Source of the DNA: Pectinatus cerevisiiphilus
GTDB taxonomy: Bacteria > Bacillota > Negativicutes > Selenomonadales > Selenomonadaceae
Length of the DNA: 52,793 nucleotides
Assembly (NCBI RefSeq): GCF_004341685.1
Contig: NZ_SMAA01000016.1
Coordinates: 1-52,793 of the forward strand
Reading direction: 5' to 3'
Part shown: one piece after another, positions 33,061 to 40,575 of the stretch
How the letters are laid out: each line of letters opens with the position of its first letter
How positions within the stretch are numbered: the first letter of the stretch is position 1
Made by a program: the position numbers and the translations under genes
The notes under the pieces: generated by a model
What the model saw: only the letters and a program-made list of their open reading frames with translations
Database searches by the model: none
What the model was told of the DNA's origin: nothing

Positions 33061-33963
33061 ATGAAATTTATGATTGTAGATGATGATAAGGCTGTATGCA
33101 CCATGTTGCAGGATATTATAGAAGATTATGAACTCGGAGAAGTGGTAGTGGCATTAGATAATGCAGTATCATTAGACAATAAGTTCTTGCGGTTGAAAAA
33201 AATAGATATATTAATAATTGATATGCTTATGCCTGTGCGTGACGGAATGCAGACGGTAAAAGATATAAAAGGCGACTTTAAAGGAAAAATTATTATGTTA
33301 TCACAGGTAGAAAATAAAGAAATGGTGGGAAAAGCTTATGCGGCTGGCGTTGATTATTATATTACAAAACCCATCAATCGAAATGAAGTTGTCGGCGTAA
33401 TACGGGCGGTCAGTGAACATACTTGTTTAAAAAATTTTGTTGATAATATTAGAATGGGATTGCATACAGTATATAATCCTGAAGAAGTTAAGAGAAATTC
33501 AGAAAATAGGCCTTTTTCCATAGTTGAAAATGGTCGCTTCATATTAAAAAATATGGGAATTGATAGTGAGGCCAATAGTCAGGAAATCTTGCTAATGTTG
33601 CAGCAGCTAGAACAGGATAAAATCGGAGAGATAGAGGAGTTTCCGTCTTTGAAAAGTATTTTTTCACGCTTGGCCTTGGAAAAGAAAGGCAAAGATGTGC
33701 AGAAGGATAGCAAAGCCATTGAGCAGCGATTGCGCAGAACTATTTTTCAGGCGATGGTAAATATCGCGTCTATAGGCATTGTCGATTTGACAAATCCCAA
33801 GTTTGATGACTATGCCTCACGTTATTTTGATTTAGCAGAGGTATATGCGTTGATGCGCAGTCTGAAGCAAGGGGAGAAACCACAAATAACGCAAACGCAT
33901 ATAAATAGTAAAAAATTTTTGCGAACATTATATATCGAATGTAGTAAAAGAGATGAAATATAA
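33061..33963 (+). CDS. response regulator, GlnL/YcbB-like
   Basis: A 300-residue regulator. The receiver has MKFMIVDDDKAV, the acceptor Asp in ILIIDMLMPVRDG, and Lys in DYYITKPINR. The C-terminal half (about 150-295) lacks a standard helix-turn-helix but matches the YcbB domain pattern: LLMLQQLEQDKIGEIEEFPSLKSIF, then IEQRLRRTIFQAMVNIASIGIVD and DYASRYFDL. In B. subtilis the related GlnL activates glutaminase and glutamine transport genes. Here likely targets are the divergent DASS gene or the amino-acid ABC genes downstream; that is inference. Confidence 0.87.
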   Translation: MKFMIVDDDKAVCTMLQDIIEDYELGEVVVALDNAVSLDNKFLRLKKIDILIIDMLMPVRDGMQTVKDIKGDFKGKIIMLSQVENKEMVGKAYAAGVDYYITKPINRNEVVGVIRAVSEHTCLKNFVDNIRMGLHTVYNPEEVKRNSENRPFSIVENGRFILKNMGIDSEANSQEILLMLQQLEQDKIGEIEEFPSLKSIFSRLALEKKGKDVQKDSKAIEQRLRRTIFQAMVNIASIGIVDLTNPKFDDYASRYFDLAEVYALMRSLKQGEKPQITQTHINSKKFLRTLYIECSKRDEI

Positions 33964-34034
33964 AAAAAGCTCCTGCGATTATGCGACAAATTGTAATAAA
34001 ATCTGTCATATAATTACAGGAGCTTTTTATAGTG
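33962..34034. terminator. long bidirectional hairpin between the GlnL-like gene and the ABC operon
   Basis: AAAAAGCTCCTG near 33964-33975 and CAGGAGCTTTTT near 34016-34027 form the base, and an imperfect inner stem (ATTATGCGACA with TGTCATATAAT) fills much of the loop. A and T tracts on the two sides let it act on both strands. Confidence 0.7.
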
Positions 34035-34062
34035 AAAATTTTTATATACGTGAAAAAATGTG

Positions 34063-34788
34063 TCAGATGAGGAAACGGGCAAGGAAAGACTTTGCACGTT
34101 CTGTTTTAGGCGCTGAAAAAAATTGGTCAGGCAGGGCATCTTCTATAATACTGCCATCGGCCATGAAAATAACACGATCGGCAACTTCCTTGGCAAAATT
34201 CATTTCATGTGTGACGATTATCATGGACATACCTTCGTCAGCTAACTTGCGCATAACATTTAAAACATCGCCTACAAGCTCAGGATCAAGTGCTGATGTG
34301 GGTTCATCAAAAAGAATCATCTTAGGCTGCATGGCCAGTGCACGGGCAATTGCCACACGTTGCTGCTGCCCACCAGAAAGAGAAGTAGGCATTGCATCAG
34401 CTTTATCAGCCAGGCCAACTTTTGCAAGCATTGCTTCGGCACATTCACGGGCTTCTTTTTTCCCGGTCTTTTTCACAAGACGTGGCGCCAGCATAATATT
34501 TTCCGCAACTGTTTTTAAGGGAAATAAATTAAAATGTTGGAAAACCATGCCGACTTCTTCACGCAGCTGCCGTATATCAAATTGTTTGCCCAGAATATCT
34601 TTTCCTTCATATAATATCTTACCTTCAGTAGGTTTTTCAAGAAGGTTCAGGCAGCGGAGCAGCGTACTTTTACCAGCACCGGAGGGACCAAGGATACAAG
34701 TCACGTCTTTAGTTTGGAATGAGAGGTTAATATCATTGAGTACAGTGTTTTCCTGATATTTTTTCTTTAGATGACGTACCTCCATCAT
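34063..34788 (-). CDS. polar amino-acid ABC transporter ATPase (GlnQ-like)
   Basis: A 241-residue ATPase with Walker [11 protein letters not shown]-loop [19 protein letters not shown], signature [15 protein letters not shown], Walker [15 protein letters not shown] and H-loop IVTHEMNFA. The HFNLFP segment is diagnostic for the polar amino-acid (glutamine, histidine, cystine) group. It overlaps the permease by four bases. Which amino acid is moved is not clear; the GlnK/GlnL neighbours suggest glutamine or another amide. Confidence 0.94.
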   Translation of the reverse strand: MMEVRHLKKKYQENTVLNDINLSFQTKDVTCILGPSGAGKSTLLRCLNLLEKPTEGKILYEGKDILGKQFDIRQLREEVGMVFQHFNLFPLKTVAENIMLAPRLVKKTGKKEARECAEAMLAKVGLADKADAMPTSLSGGQQQRVAIARALAMQPKMILFDEPTSALDPELVGDVLNVMRKLADEGMSMIIVTHEMNFAKEVADRVIFMADGSIIEDALPDQFFSAPKTERAKSFLARFLI

Positions 34789-35444
34789 TTTGTACCAACT
34801 CCCATTTTTTTCTCTAAAAGACCTAAAATTACTGTTAATATAGAAATTAAAAATAAATAAAATACTGCTAAAGTGGTATAGCTTTCGACAAGGTTAAAAG
34901 ATGTGGCGGCGTACTGTCCTGCCTGATAAGTCATTTCTGCTACACCGATGACGGTAAGAATGGACGTATCTTTGATAGTGATAATAAATTGGTTGCCGAG
35001 AGCGGGCAGCATATTTTTAAATGCTAGGGGAAAAATTAAGTGCGTGATGACTTGCAGGCGGCTAAGCCCTAAGGATAATCCAGCTTCCCATTGACCGCGC
35101 GGGACACTTAGGATTGCACCACGTACTATTTCAGAAATATAAGCACCGGCGTTTATGGAAATACAGATTATGCCCGCCAGATTACGGTCAAAAGGAATAT
35201 CCAGTATACGGGGAAGTACAAAATATATGTACAGTGCCTGGACGATTATCGGTGTGCTGCGTACCAACCATACATAAAAACTCATTATTTTTTTCAGAAT
35301 ACAATGTTCTGTTGTGCGAATATAGCCAGTAATTAGCCCGATTATAAAGCCGATGATGATACCCGAGACTGCTATGTATATAGTGAGCTGCATACCCTCT
35401 GCGATACGGGGGAAAACAGTCATTACACCATTCCAATCGAACAC
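34785..35444 (-). CDS. polar amino-acid ABC transporter permease
   Basis: A 219-residue permease of the HisM/GlnP type with about five helices. It has [22 protein letters not shown], the segment [16 protein letters not shown] and the ATPase-contact loop [33 protein letters not shown]. It starts at GTG 35444 after AAAGGAGG. Only one permease gene is present, so it probably works as a homodimer. Confidence 0.93.
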   Translation of the reverse strand: MFDWNGVMTVFPRIAEGMQLTIYIAVSGIIIGFIIGLITGYIRTTEHCILKKIMSFYVWLVRSTPIIVQALYIYFVLPRILDIPFDRNLAGIICISINAGAYISEIVRGAILSVPRGQWEAGLSLGLSRLQVITHLIFPLAFKNMLPALGNQFIITIKDTSILTVIGVAEMTYQAGQYAATSFNLVESYTTLAVFYLFLISILTVILGLLEKKMGVGTK

Positions 35445-35540
35445 AAGCAGTTCCTCCTTTTGTGATGATTATTGTTTGGTATGTATATATGAAATAAGAT
35501 AGTGGGGTGAGAAAGAACTTTTAACAATATACTCAGAAAA

Positions 35541-35574
35541 TGCAGGCTTTTGATATATTATTCAAAAGCCTGCA
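35541..35574 (-). terminator. intercistronic hairpin between binding protein and permease
   Basis: TGCAGGCTTTTGA (35541-35553) is complementary to TCAAAAGCCTGCA (35562-35574), and TTTTCT follows on the minus strand. Position mirrors the urtA-urtB hairpin and probably raises the binding protein above the membrane parts. Confidence 0.72.
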
Positions 35575-35589
35575 CATATTTTTCGGATA

Positions 35590-36375
35590 CTATTCAGAAG
35601 CCTTCGTGCTCAGCCACTTTTCTTGTATTCTATCTATAGTACCATCATCTTTCAATTCTTTCAATGCCTGATTTACCTGTTCAATGTATTTACTGTCCTT
35701 CGGGAAAGCAAAACCACATGGCACTTTTTGTACTTCGTCACCTACTATATGTAGAGTGCTGTCAGGATGGGTCTGCAAATAATACAATACATTGGGTGTG
35801 TCATAAAGAGTTGCGTCAGCGGCACCTTTTTCTACTTCTAGATATGCTGCCGATTGTTGAGGGAAGACGACAACATCAGCATCAGTATAATTCTTGGTCA
35901 CATATACATGTGCAGCTGTGCCTTTTTCTACAGCAATTTTCTTCCCATGCAGGTCATCCATGCTCTTGATAGGTGAGTCTTTTTTTACGGCAGCATGTAG
36001 TCCGGCATAATAATATGGATCGCTGAATCCTATTTTTTTCTTGCGTTCATCAGTTATGCTGATCTGTCCCGCTGCCATGTCTATGTCTTTGTTTTGGATG
36101 GAAATAAGCATAGGATCATATTCCATGACCTTTAAATTATAGGTAAAGCCGAGCTTTTGGCTCAAGGCATCGATTAAGTCAACATCATAGCCGATTTGTT
36201 TACCATCCTGATCCTGATACGAAAAAGGAGCATATGTACCTATCCCTATTGTCAGCTTTTTTCCTTTCAATGAACTGTCTTCCTGTGATGACTGGCTGCC
36301 GCAGCCGACGATGGCAAGAGAAACTGCCAATAATGATACGGCACATACAATAAACCGTTTCCAGCTTTGCTTCAT
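35590..36375 (-). CDS. amino-acid ABC transporter substrate-binding lipoprotein
   Basis: A 261-residue periplasmic protein of solute-binding family 3. The signal peptide ends in AIVGC (lipobox Cys25). The mature domain has LTIGIGTYAPFSYQDQDGKQIGYDVDLIDALSQKLG, EYDPMLISIQNKDIDMAAGQISITDERKKKIGFSDPY, and KKIAVEKGTAAHVYV, all typical. The ATG at 36375 follows GAGGGGGA. A longer frame from 36438 would enter the leader hairpins and is rejected. The ligand is not assignable beyond a polar amino acid. Confidence 0.93.
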   Translation of the reverse strand: MKQSWKRFIVCAVSLLAVSLAIVGCGSQSSQEDSSLKGKKLTIGIGTYAPFSYQDQDGKQIGYDVDLIDALSQKLGFTYNLKVMEYDPMLISIQNKDIDMAAGQISITDERKKKIGFSDPYYYAGLHAAVKKDSPIKSMDDLHGKKIAVEKGTAAHVYVTKNYTDADVVVFPQQSAAYLEVEKGAADATLYDTPNVLYYLQTHPDSTLHIVGDEVQKVPCGFAFPKDSKYIEQVNQALKELKDDGTIDRIQEKWLSTKASE

Positions 36376-36400
36376 AAGTAAATCCCCCTCTAAAATATAT

Positions 36401-36441
36401 AAAAAGGCGCCAATAATACGTTCTGTTTTGCGCATCATTGC
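36401..36441 (-). terminator. terminator-like hairpin in the leader of the amino-acid binding protein gene
   Basis: On the minus strand GCAATGATGC (36441-36432) pairs with GTATTATTGGC (36419-36409), with one bulge and G-T pairs. GCC and TTTTTATATATTTT follow. The start codon is about 30 bases further on, leaving no room for another promoter. Confidence 0.5.
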
Positions 36442-36444
36442 CGC
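36430..36444 (-). promoter_or_regulatory. hexaloop hairpin in the same leader
   Basis: GCGGC-AATGAT-GCGC on the minus strand (four pairs with one bulged G). It overlaps the 5' arm of the terminator-like hairpin. The loop AATGAT fits AAYGRY as in the other two leaders. Confidence 0.35.
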
Positions 36445-36797
36445 TTTTTATTGTAATGTATTATTTTGGAATCAATCATTGCGGAAAATTATATTATCCA
36501 CTAATAAATACTACTTTTTTAAATTCAACGGATATTTAAATTTTCCTGTCTTTATTTATTAATTTGTAAACTTATTATCTGGGTAAATGATTTGAATGCT
36601 TTGGTTATTTATTGGTAAATAAACGAATTTTTTAATGAAGAAATAGACATTTGCTTTTATAATATTTTTTAGAAAAGTATTGACGAAGACAGACATTTGC
36701 GCCAATATTAAAGTTAAAAATTATAAAAGCATGTAACATAAATATAGTATATTATATATATAAATTATGCAAATTTTATTTGAAATGAGGATGGGGT
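36445..36797. other. divergent intergenic region before the MFS gene
   Basis: AT-rich. It must hold the minus-strand promoter of the ABC operon (a TATAAT on the minus strand near 36490 is a candidate) and the plus-strand MFS promoter (TTGACG near 36680 with AATATT about 18 bases on). Neither is strong. No gene is seen. Confidence 0.4.
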
Positions 36798-38204
36798 ATG
36801 GAAGCTGCTGAAAAAAAGACACAATATCTGACGATAGGGCTTGCCCTTGCTATTTTTATGTCGTCACTTGATACGAGTGTGGTAAATGTGGTACTGCCGA
36901 CATTGGTAAAGGTCTTTAAAGCATCTTTTGCCCAGGTGCAGTGGGTCGTACTGAGTTATTTGCTGGTTATTTCGTCTGTTATTGTCGGCGTAGGGAAAAT
37001 TGGCGATATATTTGGTAAAAAACGACTATGCCTTATCGGCGTATTTATCTTCACTGCGGCCTCTGTACTATGCGGTTTGTCAGAAAATATTTTACTTTTG
37101 ATTGGTAACCGTGCCATTCAAGGCGTGGGTGCGGCAGTGATAATGGCATTGAGTTTTGCCATAGCGCAGGAGGCAATACCCAAGGATAAGATAGTCAGGG
37201 CAATGACGATATTGACTGCCATGATATCGTTAGGGTTTGCCGTCGGCCCTACTACGGGAGGCTTCTTTATTGAAAGATTTGGCTGGCAGTCTATCTTTTT
37301 TTTCAATCTGCCGATTGGGATCATTGCTTTTTTGTTGATAAAAGAGGCTCTCCCTGCTGACCAGAAACAAAAAAATAATGGTTTTGATATAAAGGGAATG
37401 GTCAGTTTGGCTACTGCCCTTGCAGCATACATATGGGCTATGACCTTAAGTGAAGTGTATGGATTCCTGTCTATACAAGTGGGGTTATTACTGCTAGCAG
37501 CATTATTTATTGGCAGCTATTTTATTTGGGTGGAAAAGAGAGGAGAAGCTCCATTAATTCCTTTATATATATTTCGTGATAAGATATTGAGTGCGAGTCT
37601 TATTGCCAGTGTTTTCGTCTACTCCAATATGACCTGTGCGCAAATGCTGGCCGCGTTTTTTCTGGCAGGGGTGAATGGTTTTTCTGAGCTGCAAATAGGT
37701 ATTGCCTTGTCCGTAGGCCCTGTAATAACTACTGTATGTGGCTTTATTGCTGGTTATCTGGAAAAATACTTTACCGAACGCAGTATTATGGTCATGGGCA
37801 TTTTGATAATGGTTTTGGGTAACCTATTTATGACAACAATGGAAGCTTCAAATTCGTATTGGGATTTTTGTTGGCGGATAGCCTTTATGAACGGTGGATT
37901 GGCTTTTTTCCAGACACCAAATAATTTGCTTGTTATGGGAAATGCCGCTCCTGAGCAGCGTGGTATAGTTTCTGGTCTACTGGCATTGGGAAGAAATCTT
38001 GGACTTGTTACGGGAGCTGCCGTAATGAGTACGATTTTTGCTCTTTTTATCATTAGAGCTGCAGGAGCAGAGGCAACGAATGCAATGGCCGATCCGAAAA
38101 TACTAGTCAGTGCGTATCATTATACATTCTTTATAATGGTGGCGTATATGTTACTGACCGCTATAGTACTTGTTTATGGTATAAAGAAAAAGGAAACAGT
38201 ATAA
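36798..38204 (+). CDS. MFS drug exporter of the DHA2 (EmrB/QacA) type
   Basis: A 468-residue inner-membrane protein with about 14 helices. Motif LDTSVVNVVLPTL in the first helix (motif D1), GKIGDIFGKKRLCLIG (motif A), NRAIQGVGAAVIMALSFAIAQEAIP (motif B), and GFAVGPTTGGFFIERFGWQSIFFFNLPIG (motif C) are the standard DHA2 pattern of proton-driven multidrug export. No EmrA-type adaptor is adjacent, so it may act alone at the inner membrane. The drug spectrum is unknown. GAGGATGGGG precedes the ATG. A hairpin terminator follows. Confidence 0.92.
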   Translation: MEAAEKKTQYLTIGLALAIFMSSLDTSVVNVVLPTLVKVFKASFAQVQWVVLSYLLVISSVIVGVGKIGDIFGKKRLCLIGVFIFTAASVLCGLSENILLLIGNRAIQGVGAAVIMALSFAIAQEAIPKDKIVRAMTILTAMISLGFAVGPTTGGFFIERFGWQSIFFFNLPIGIIAFLLIKEALPADQKQKNNGFDIKGMVSLATALAAYIWAMTLSEVYGFLSIQVGLLLLAALFIGSYFIWVEKRGEAPLIPLYIFRDKILSASLIASVFVYSNMTCAQMLAAFFLAGVNGFSELQIGIALSVGPVITTVCGFIAGYLEKYFTERSIMVMGILIMVLGNLFMTTMEASNSYWDFCWRIAFMNGGLAFFQTPNNLLVMGNAAPEQRGIVSGLLALGRNLGLVTGAAVMSTIFALFIIRAAGAEATNAMADPKILVSAYHYTFFIMVAYMLLTAIVLVYGIKKKETV

Positions 38205-38210
38205 TAAATG

Positions 38211-38254
38211 AAGCCCAGCATGTAAAAATCCTTTTTTACATGCTGGGCTTTTCT
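38211..38254 (+). terminator. terminator of the MFS gene
   Basis: AAGCCCAGCATGTAAAAA is complementary to TTTTTTACATGCTGGGCTT, then TTCT. The stem is about 17 bp. Confidence 0.85.
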
Positions 38255-38311
38255 AACATTAGATAAAGTAAAATTGCTAACTAATATTTTGTTTTGCAAC
38301 AGGAAGAAAAA

Positions 38312-39697
38312 TCAGAAGAAGAAGTCAAGACGACCATAGATAGCATTATAGTCAGCATCATTGCCATTATAGTCAGCAGACAATCTTTTACCTTTGTAGT
38401 ATTCCACCATAGCCATAACGTTGCTAGCTACAGCATAATCTACACCAATCTGCCAGCCTTTAGTATCACGTGCACTGATATCATAGGTAGGCGCGATAGT
38501 AGCAAATTGGCCGAGGTAACGATAAGTAGCATAAATATCATAGGAGCCAGGTTTGGTTACATCAGCACCTTTATATTTTAAAGTTACGTCGTAAGCCTTG
38601 CTTTGGTCATCGCCGTTGTAATTAGCAGCTTCATCCATATCACTTTTTGCGTAAAGGCCAAATAATTGAACATTTTTGTCAAATTTGTAACCTAAGCCGC
38701 CAACCCAGAAATTGGTTTTGTCAGCGTCAGCTTTAGCAAATCTGGAAAAACTATTAGAGCCATTAGCAGGGGTTATATTTTGTAATGAATAATAACTTGC
38801 CAAAGCACTTAGACCTTTATCTTTGGCTTTATGGCCAATTTCAAAAGCGGCATAGTCACCAGTCCCATCATAAGCATAATTGGAAACACCAACATTGGCA
38901 TTAGCATTATAGTCATAACGGCCAATAGTGGCTTTGGCATAATTGGTATTATCTTTACCAAGATTCCAATTGAATTCTGCACCACTGATACTACTATCAA
39001 TGATCATACCGGTACCAAAAGTATTATCACTGTAAGTAGGAACTTTACCTAACTTAGCATCAGCACCAAATAGAGGACCTTCCACAAAAATACGGTCAAC
39101 TACGGTGTCGCTTTTGTCACTGCCACCATTATTGTTTTGGTCATTTACGCTGCCACCGTTATTGGCGGAGCCTGCATTGGAATAATATCTAATGCGGGCA
39201 TTTGCTGTCCAGCCGGAATTTCCAATGAAAGCCTTTGGTTCGAGACGCAGTTCATACTGTGTATCGTTTGTTCTGTCTTGGTTTGCTGCTGTATCATCTT
39301 TTATACCGCGGTAATAATATCTGAGTCTGCCGCCCCATTTGACATTGTCTGATTTCTTTTCGAGATCGGTAACGCGAACACCGAGGTTGTCGAGTTCTTC
39401 GGAGAATTCAGCAGCAAGTTTATCAACTAAAGCTTTATCAGCTTTGTCGATGTCGGTCTTGGTCATGGCTTTAGCTACCATTTGTGCCATTTCATAGCGG
39501 GTCATAGTCTGGCCGCCTTGATAAGTGCCATCGGGATAACCGTTGACTACACCGTCAGCAGCAAGCTTTGATACAGCGTCATAAGCCCAGCTGTCAGCCG
39601 GTACATCGCTAAAAGGATTAGCTGCAGCAAAAGTAGTGCTAGCAGCGCCGATTACCAATGCGCCGGTAATCATTGATACGAGAGTTCTTTTTTTCAT
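38312..39697 (-). CDS. SLH-domain outer-membrane porin, OmpM type (copy 1)
   Basis: A 461-residue protein. A signal peptide (MKKRTLVSMITGALVIGAASTTFA) is followed by one SLH domain (ANPFSDVPADSWAYDAV to about residue 85), a short coiled segment (KADKALVDKLAAEFSEELDNLG), and a C-terminal beta-barrel with alternating aromatic and polar strands ending DFFF. In Negativicutes the SLH domain binds polyamine-modified peptidoglycan and so tethers the outer membrane, while the barrel is a porin. The ATG at 39697 follows AGGGGGAAG. A longer frame from 39754 lacks a site. It is divergent from and closely related to the gene at 40576. Confidence 0.93.
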   Translation of the reverse strand: MKKRTLVSMITGALVIGAASTTFAAANPFSDVPADSWAYDAVSKLAADGVVNGYPDGTYQGGQTMTRYEMAQMVAKAMTKTDIDKADKALVDKLAAEFSEELDNLGVRVTDLEKKSDNVKWGGRLRYYYRGIKDDTAANQDRTNDTQYELRLEPKAFIGNSGWTANARIRYYSNAGSANNGGSVNDQNNNGGSDKSDTVVDRIFVEGPLFGADAKLGKVPTYSDNTFGTGMIIDSSISGAEFNWNLGKDNTNYAKATIGRYDYNANANVGVSNYAYDGTGDYAAFEIGHKAKDKGLSALASYYSLQNITPANGSNSFSRFAKADADKTNFWVGGLGYKFDKNVQLFGLYAKSDMDEAANYNGDDQSKAYDVTLKYKGADVTKPGSYDIYATYRYLGQFATIAPTYDISARDTKGWQIGVDYAVASNVMAMVEYYKGKRLSADYNGNDADYNAIYGRLDFFF

Positions 39698-39731
39698 TAA
39701 ACTTCCCCCTGAAAATTTTTTATATTCAAAG

Positions 39732-39781
39732 CGGAGGAAAATCAGTTGAGACACCTTGTTTCCTCAAAATATTTTCTCCGC
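39732..39781 (-). promoter_or_regulatory. structured 5' leader of porin copy 1
   Basis: On the minus strand GCGGAGAAAAT and ATTTTCCTCCGC enclose TTGAGGAAACAAGG followed by TCTCAA, a hairpin within a hairpin. The TTGAGGAAAC...CTCA...TTTTCCT series recurs in the leader of the other porin (40503-40535). Confidence 0.5.
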
Positions 39782-39959
39782 ATTTAAATATCATTAAGTA
39801 TTCTATTGTATTAGTGCAAAATAAAAATAATGATATTATATTAATATCATGACGCTATATTAACATTGTTTTTAAAACAGCGCAATATTTTTTATAGAAA
39901 ATCATACAAAATTAACATATCTATAACATGGAATGGCTATTTTGACTGTTTGAAAAGAC

Positions 39960-40022
39960 ATTTGCATAGAAAAATGCTGGTTAAACGTATATGCAAAAAA
40001 GTGAAAATGAATCTATGCAAAT
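39960..40022. repeat. three TATGCAAA sites in the porin intergenic region
   Basis: ATTTGCATAG (39960-39969) is the exact reverse complement of CTATGCAAAT (40013-40022). A third TATGCAAA lies between at 39990-39997. Spacing suggests a multi-site regulator, not identified. Confidence 0.4.
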
Positions 40023-40394
40023 GATAATTATAATCAATAACAACGATATATAAATTATGTCCTACCCATTTTCTGGATAGCTGGTAACAGAATTATTGAA
40101 TGAAATTTATTCTTTGATATTATATTAATTAGAAAGAAAATAAAATGTAATGATAAATGGATAGGTAATATGGTAGTTACCGGGTAATGTGTTGCCTGTT
40201 TAAAATATGAAGGCGAAGTAATGCATGACTTAAGAAAATAAAGTATTTTATTTTCTTGCGTTTTAATAAAATGATGGTTGATTATATAGAATATTATGAT
40301 AGAAAAATGCGGCAATAAAGCAATGGTGGGTTAGATTGTCTACTTAAACAGTAAATAAATATGAACGAAAAATTGATGAAAAATGTCAATATCC

Positions 40395-40415
40395 CTGCAA
40401 TAACAGGTATTGCAG
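40395..40415. promoter_or_regulatory. inverted repeat upstream of the porin copy 2 promoter
   Basis: CTGCAATA-ACAGG-TATTGCAG, an 8-bp perfect dyad ending 25 bases before the -35 box. It could be an operator. Confidence 0.35.
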
Positions 40416-40440
40416 AGGAGAAGAAAATTGTAAAAAAACC

Positions 40441-40469
40441 TTGCCTTTTTTTTAACAATGTGGTAGTAT
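40441..40469 (+). promoter_or_regulatory. promoter of porin copy 2
   Basis: TTGCCT (40441-40446), 17 bases, TAGTAT (40464-40469). It gives a leader of about 100 bases with the shared element. Confidence 0.55.
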
Positions 40470-40502
40470 ATGCACAGGCTTAAAAGAGAGGTAATGAAAA
40501 GG

Positions 40503-40535
40503 TTGAGGAAACGTGGATACTCATACGGTTTTCCT
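40503..40535 (+). promoter_or_regulatory. leader element of porin copy 2
   Basis: TTGAGGAAAC, then GG, CTCA and TTTTCCT at the same spacing as in the leader of porin copy 1. Conservation of a non-coding segment in both paralogues suggests a common post-transcriptional control. Confidence 0.45.
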
Positions 40536-40575
40536 TACTGAAATTTTAAGCAATAAATTTTAGGAGGAATTTTTT

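Larger units (their letters stand above)
39698..40575. other. 878-base divergent intergenic region between two porin genes
   Basis: AT-rich. It contains leader elements next to each gene, a promoter at 40441-40469, a small dyad at 40395-40415, and three TATGCAAA sites (39960-40022). A minus-strand open frame at 40055-40315 has no ribosome binding site and looks accidental. Confidence 0.5.

Noticed and set aside
40055-40315. Minus-strand frame of 86 codons in the porin intergenic region
   Set aside because: AT-rich, no ribosome binding site, no family.
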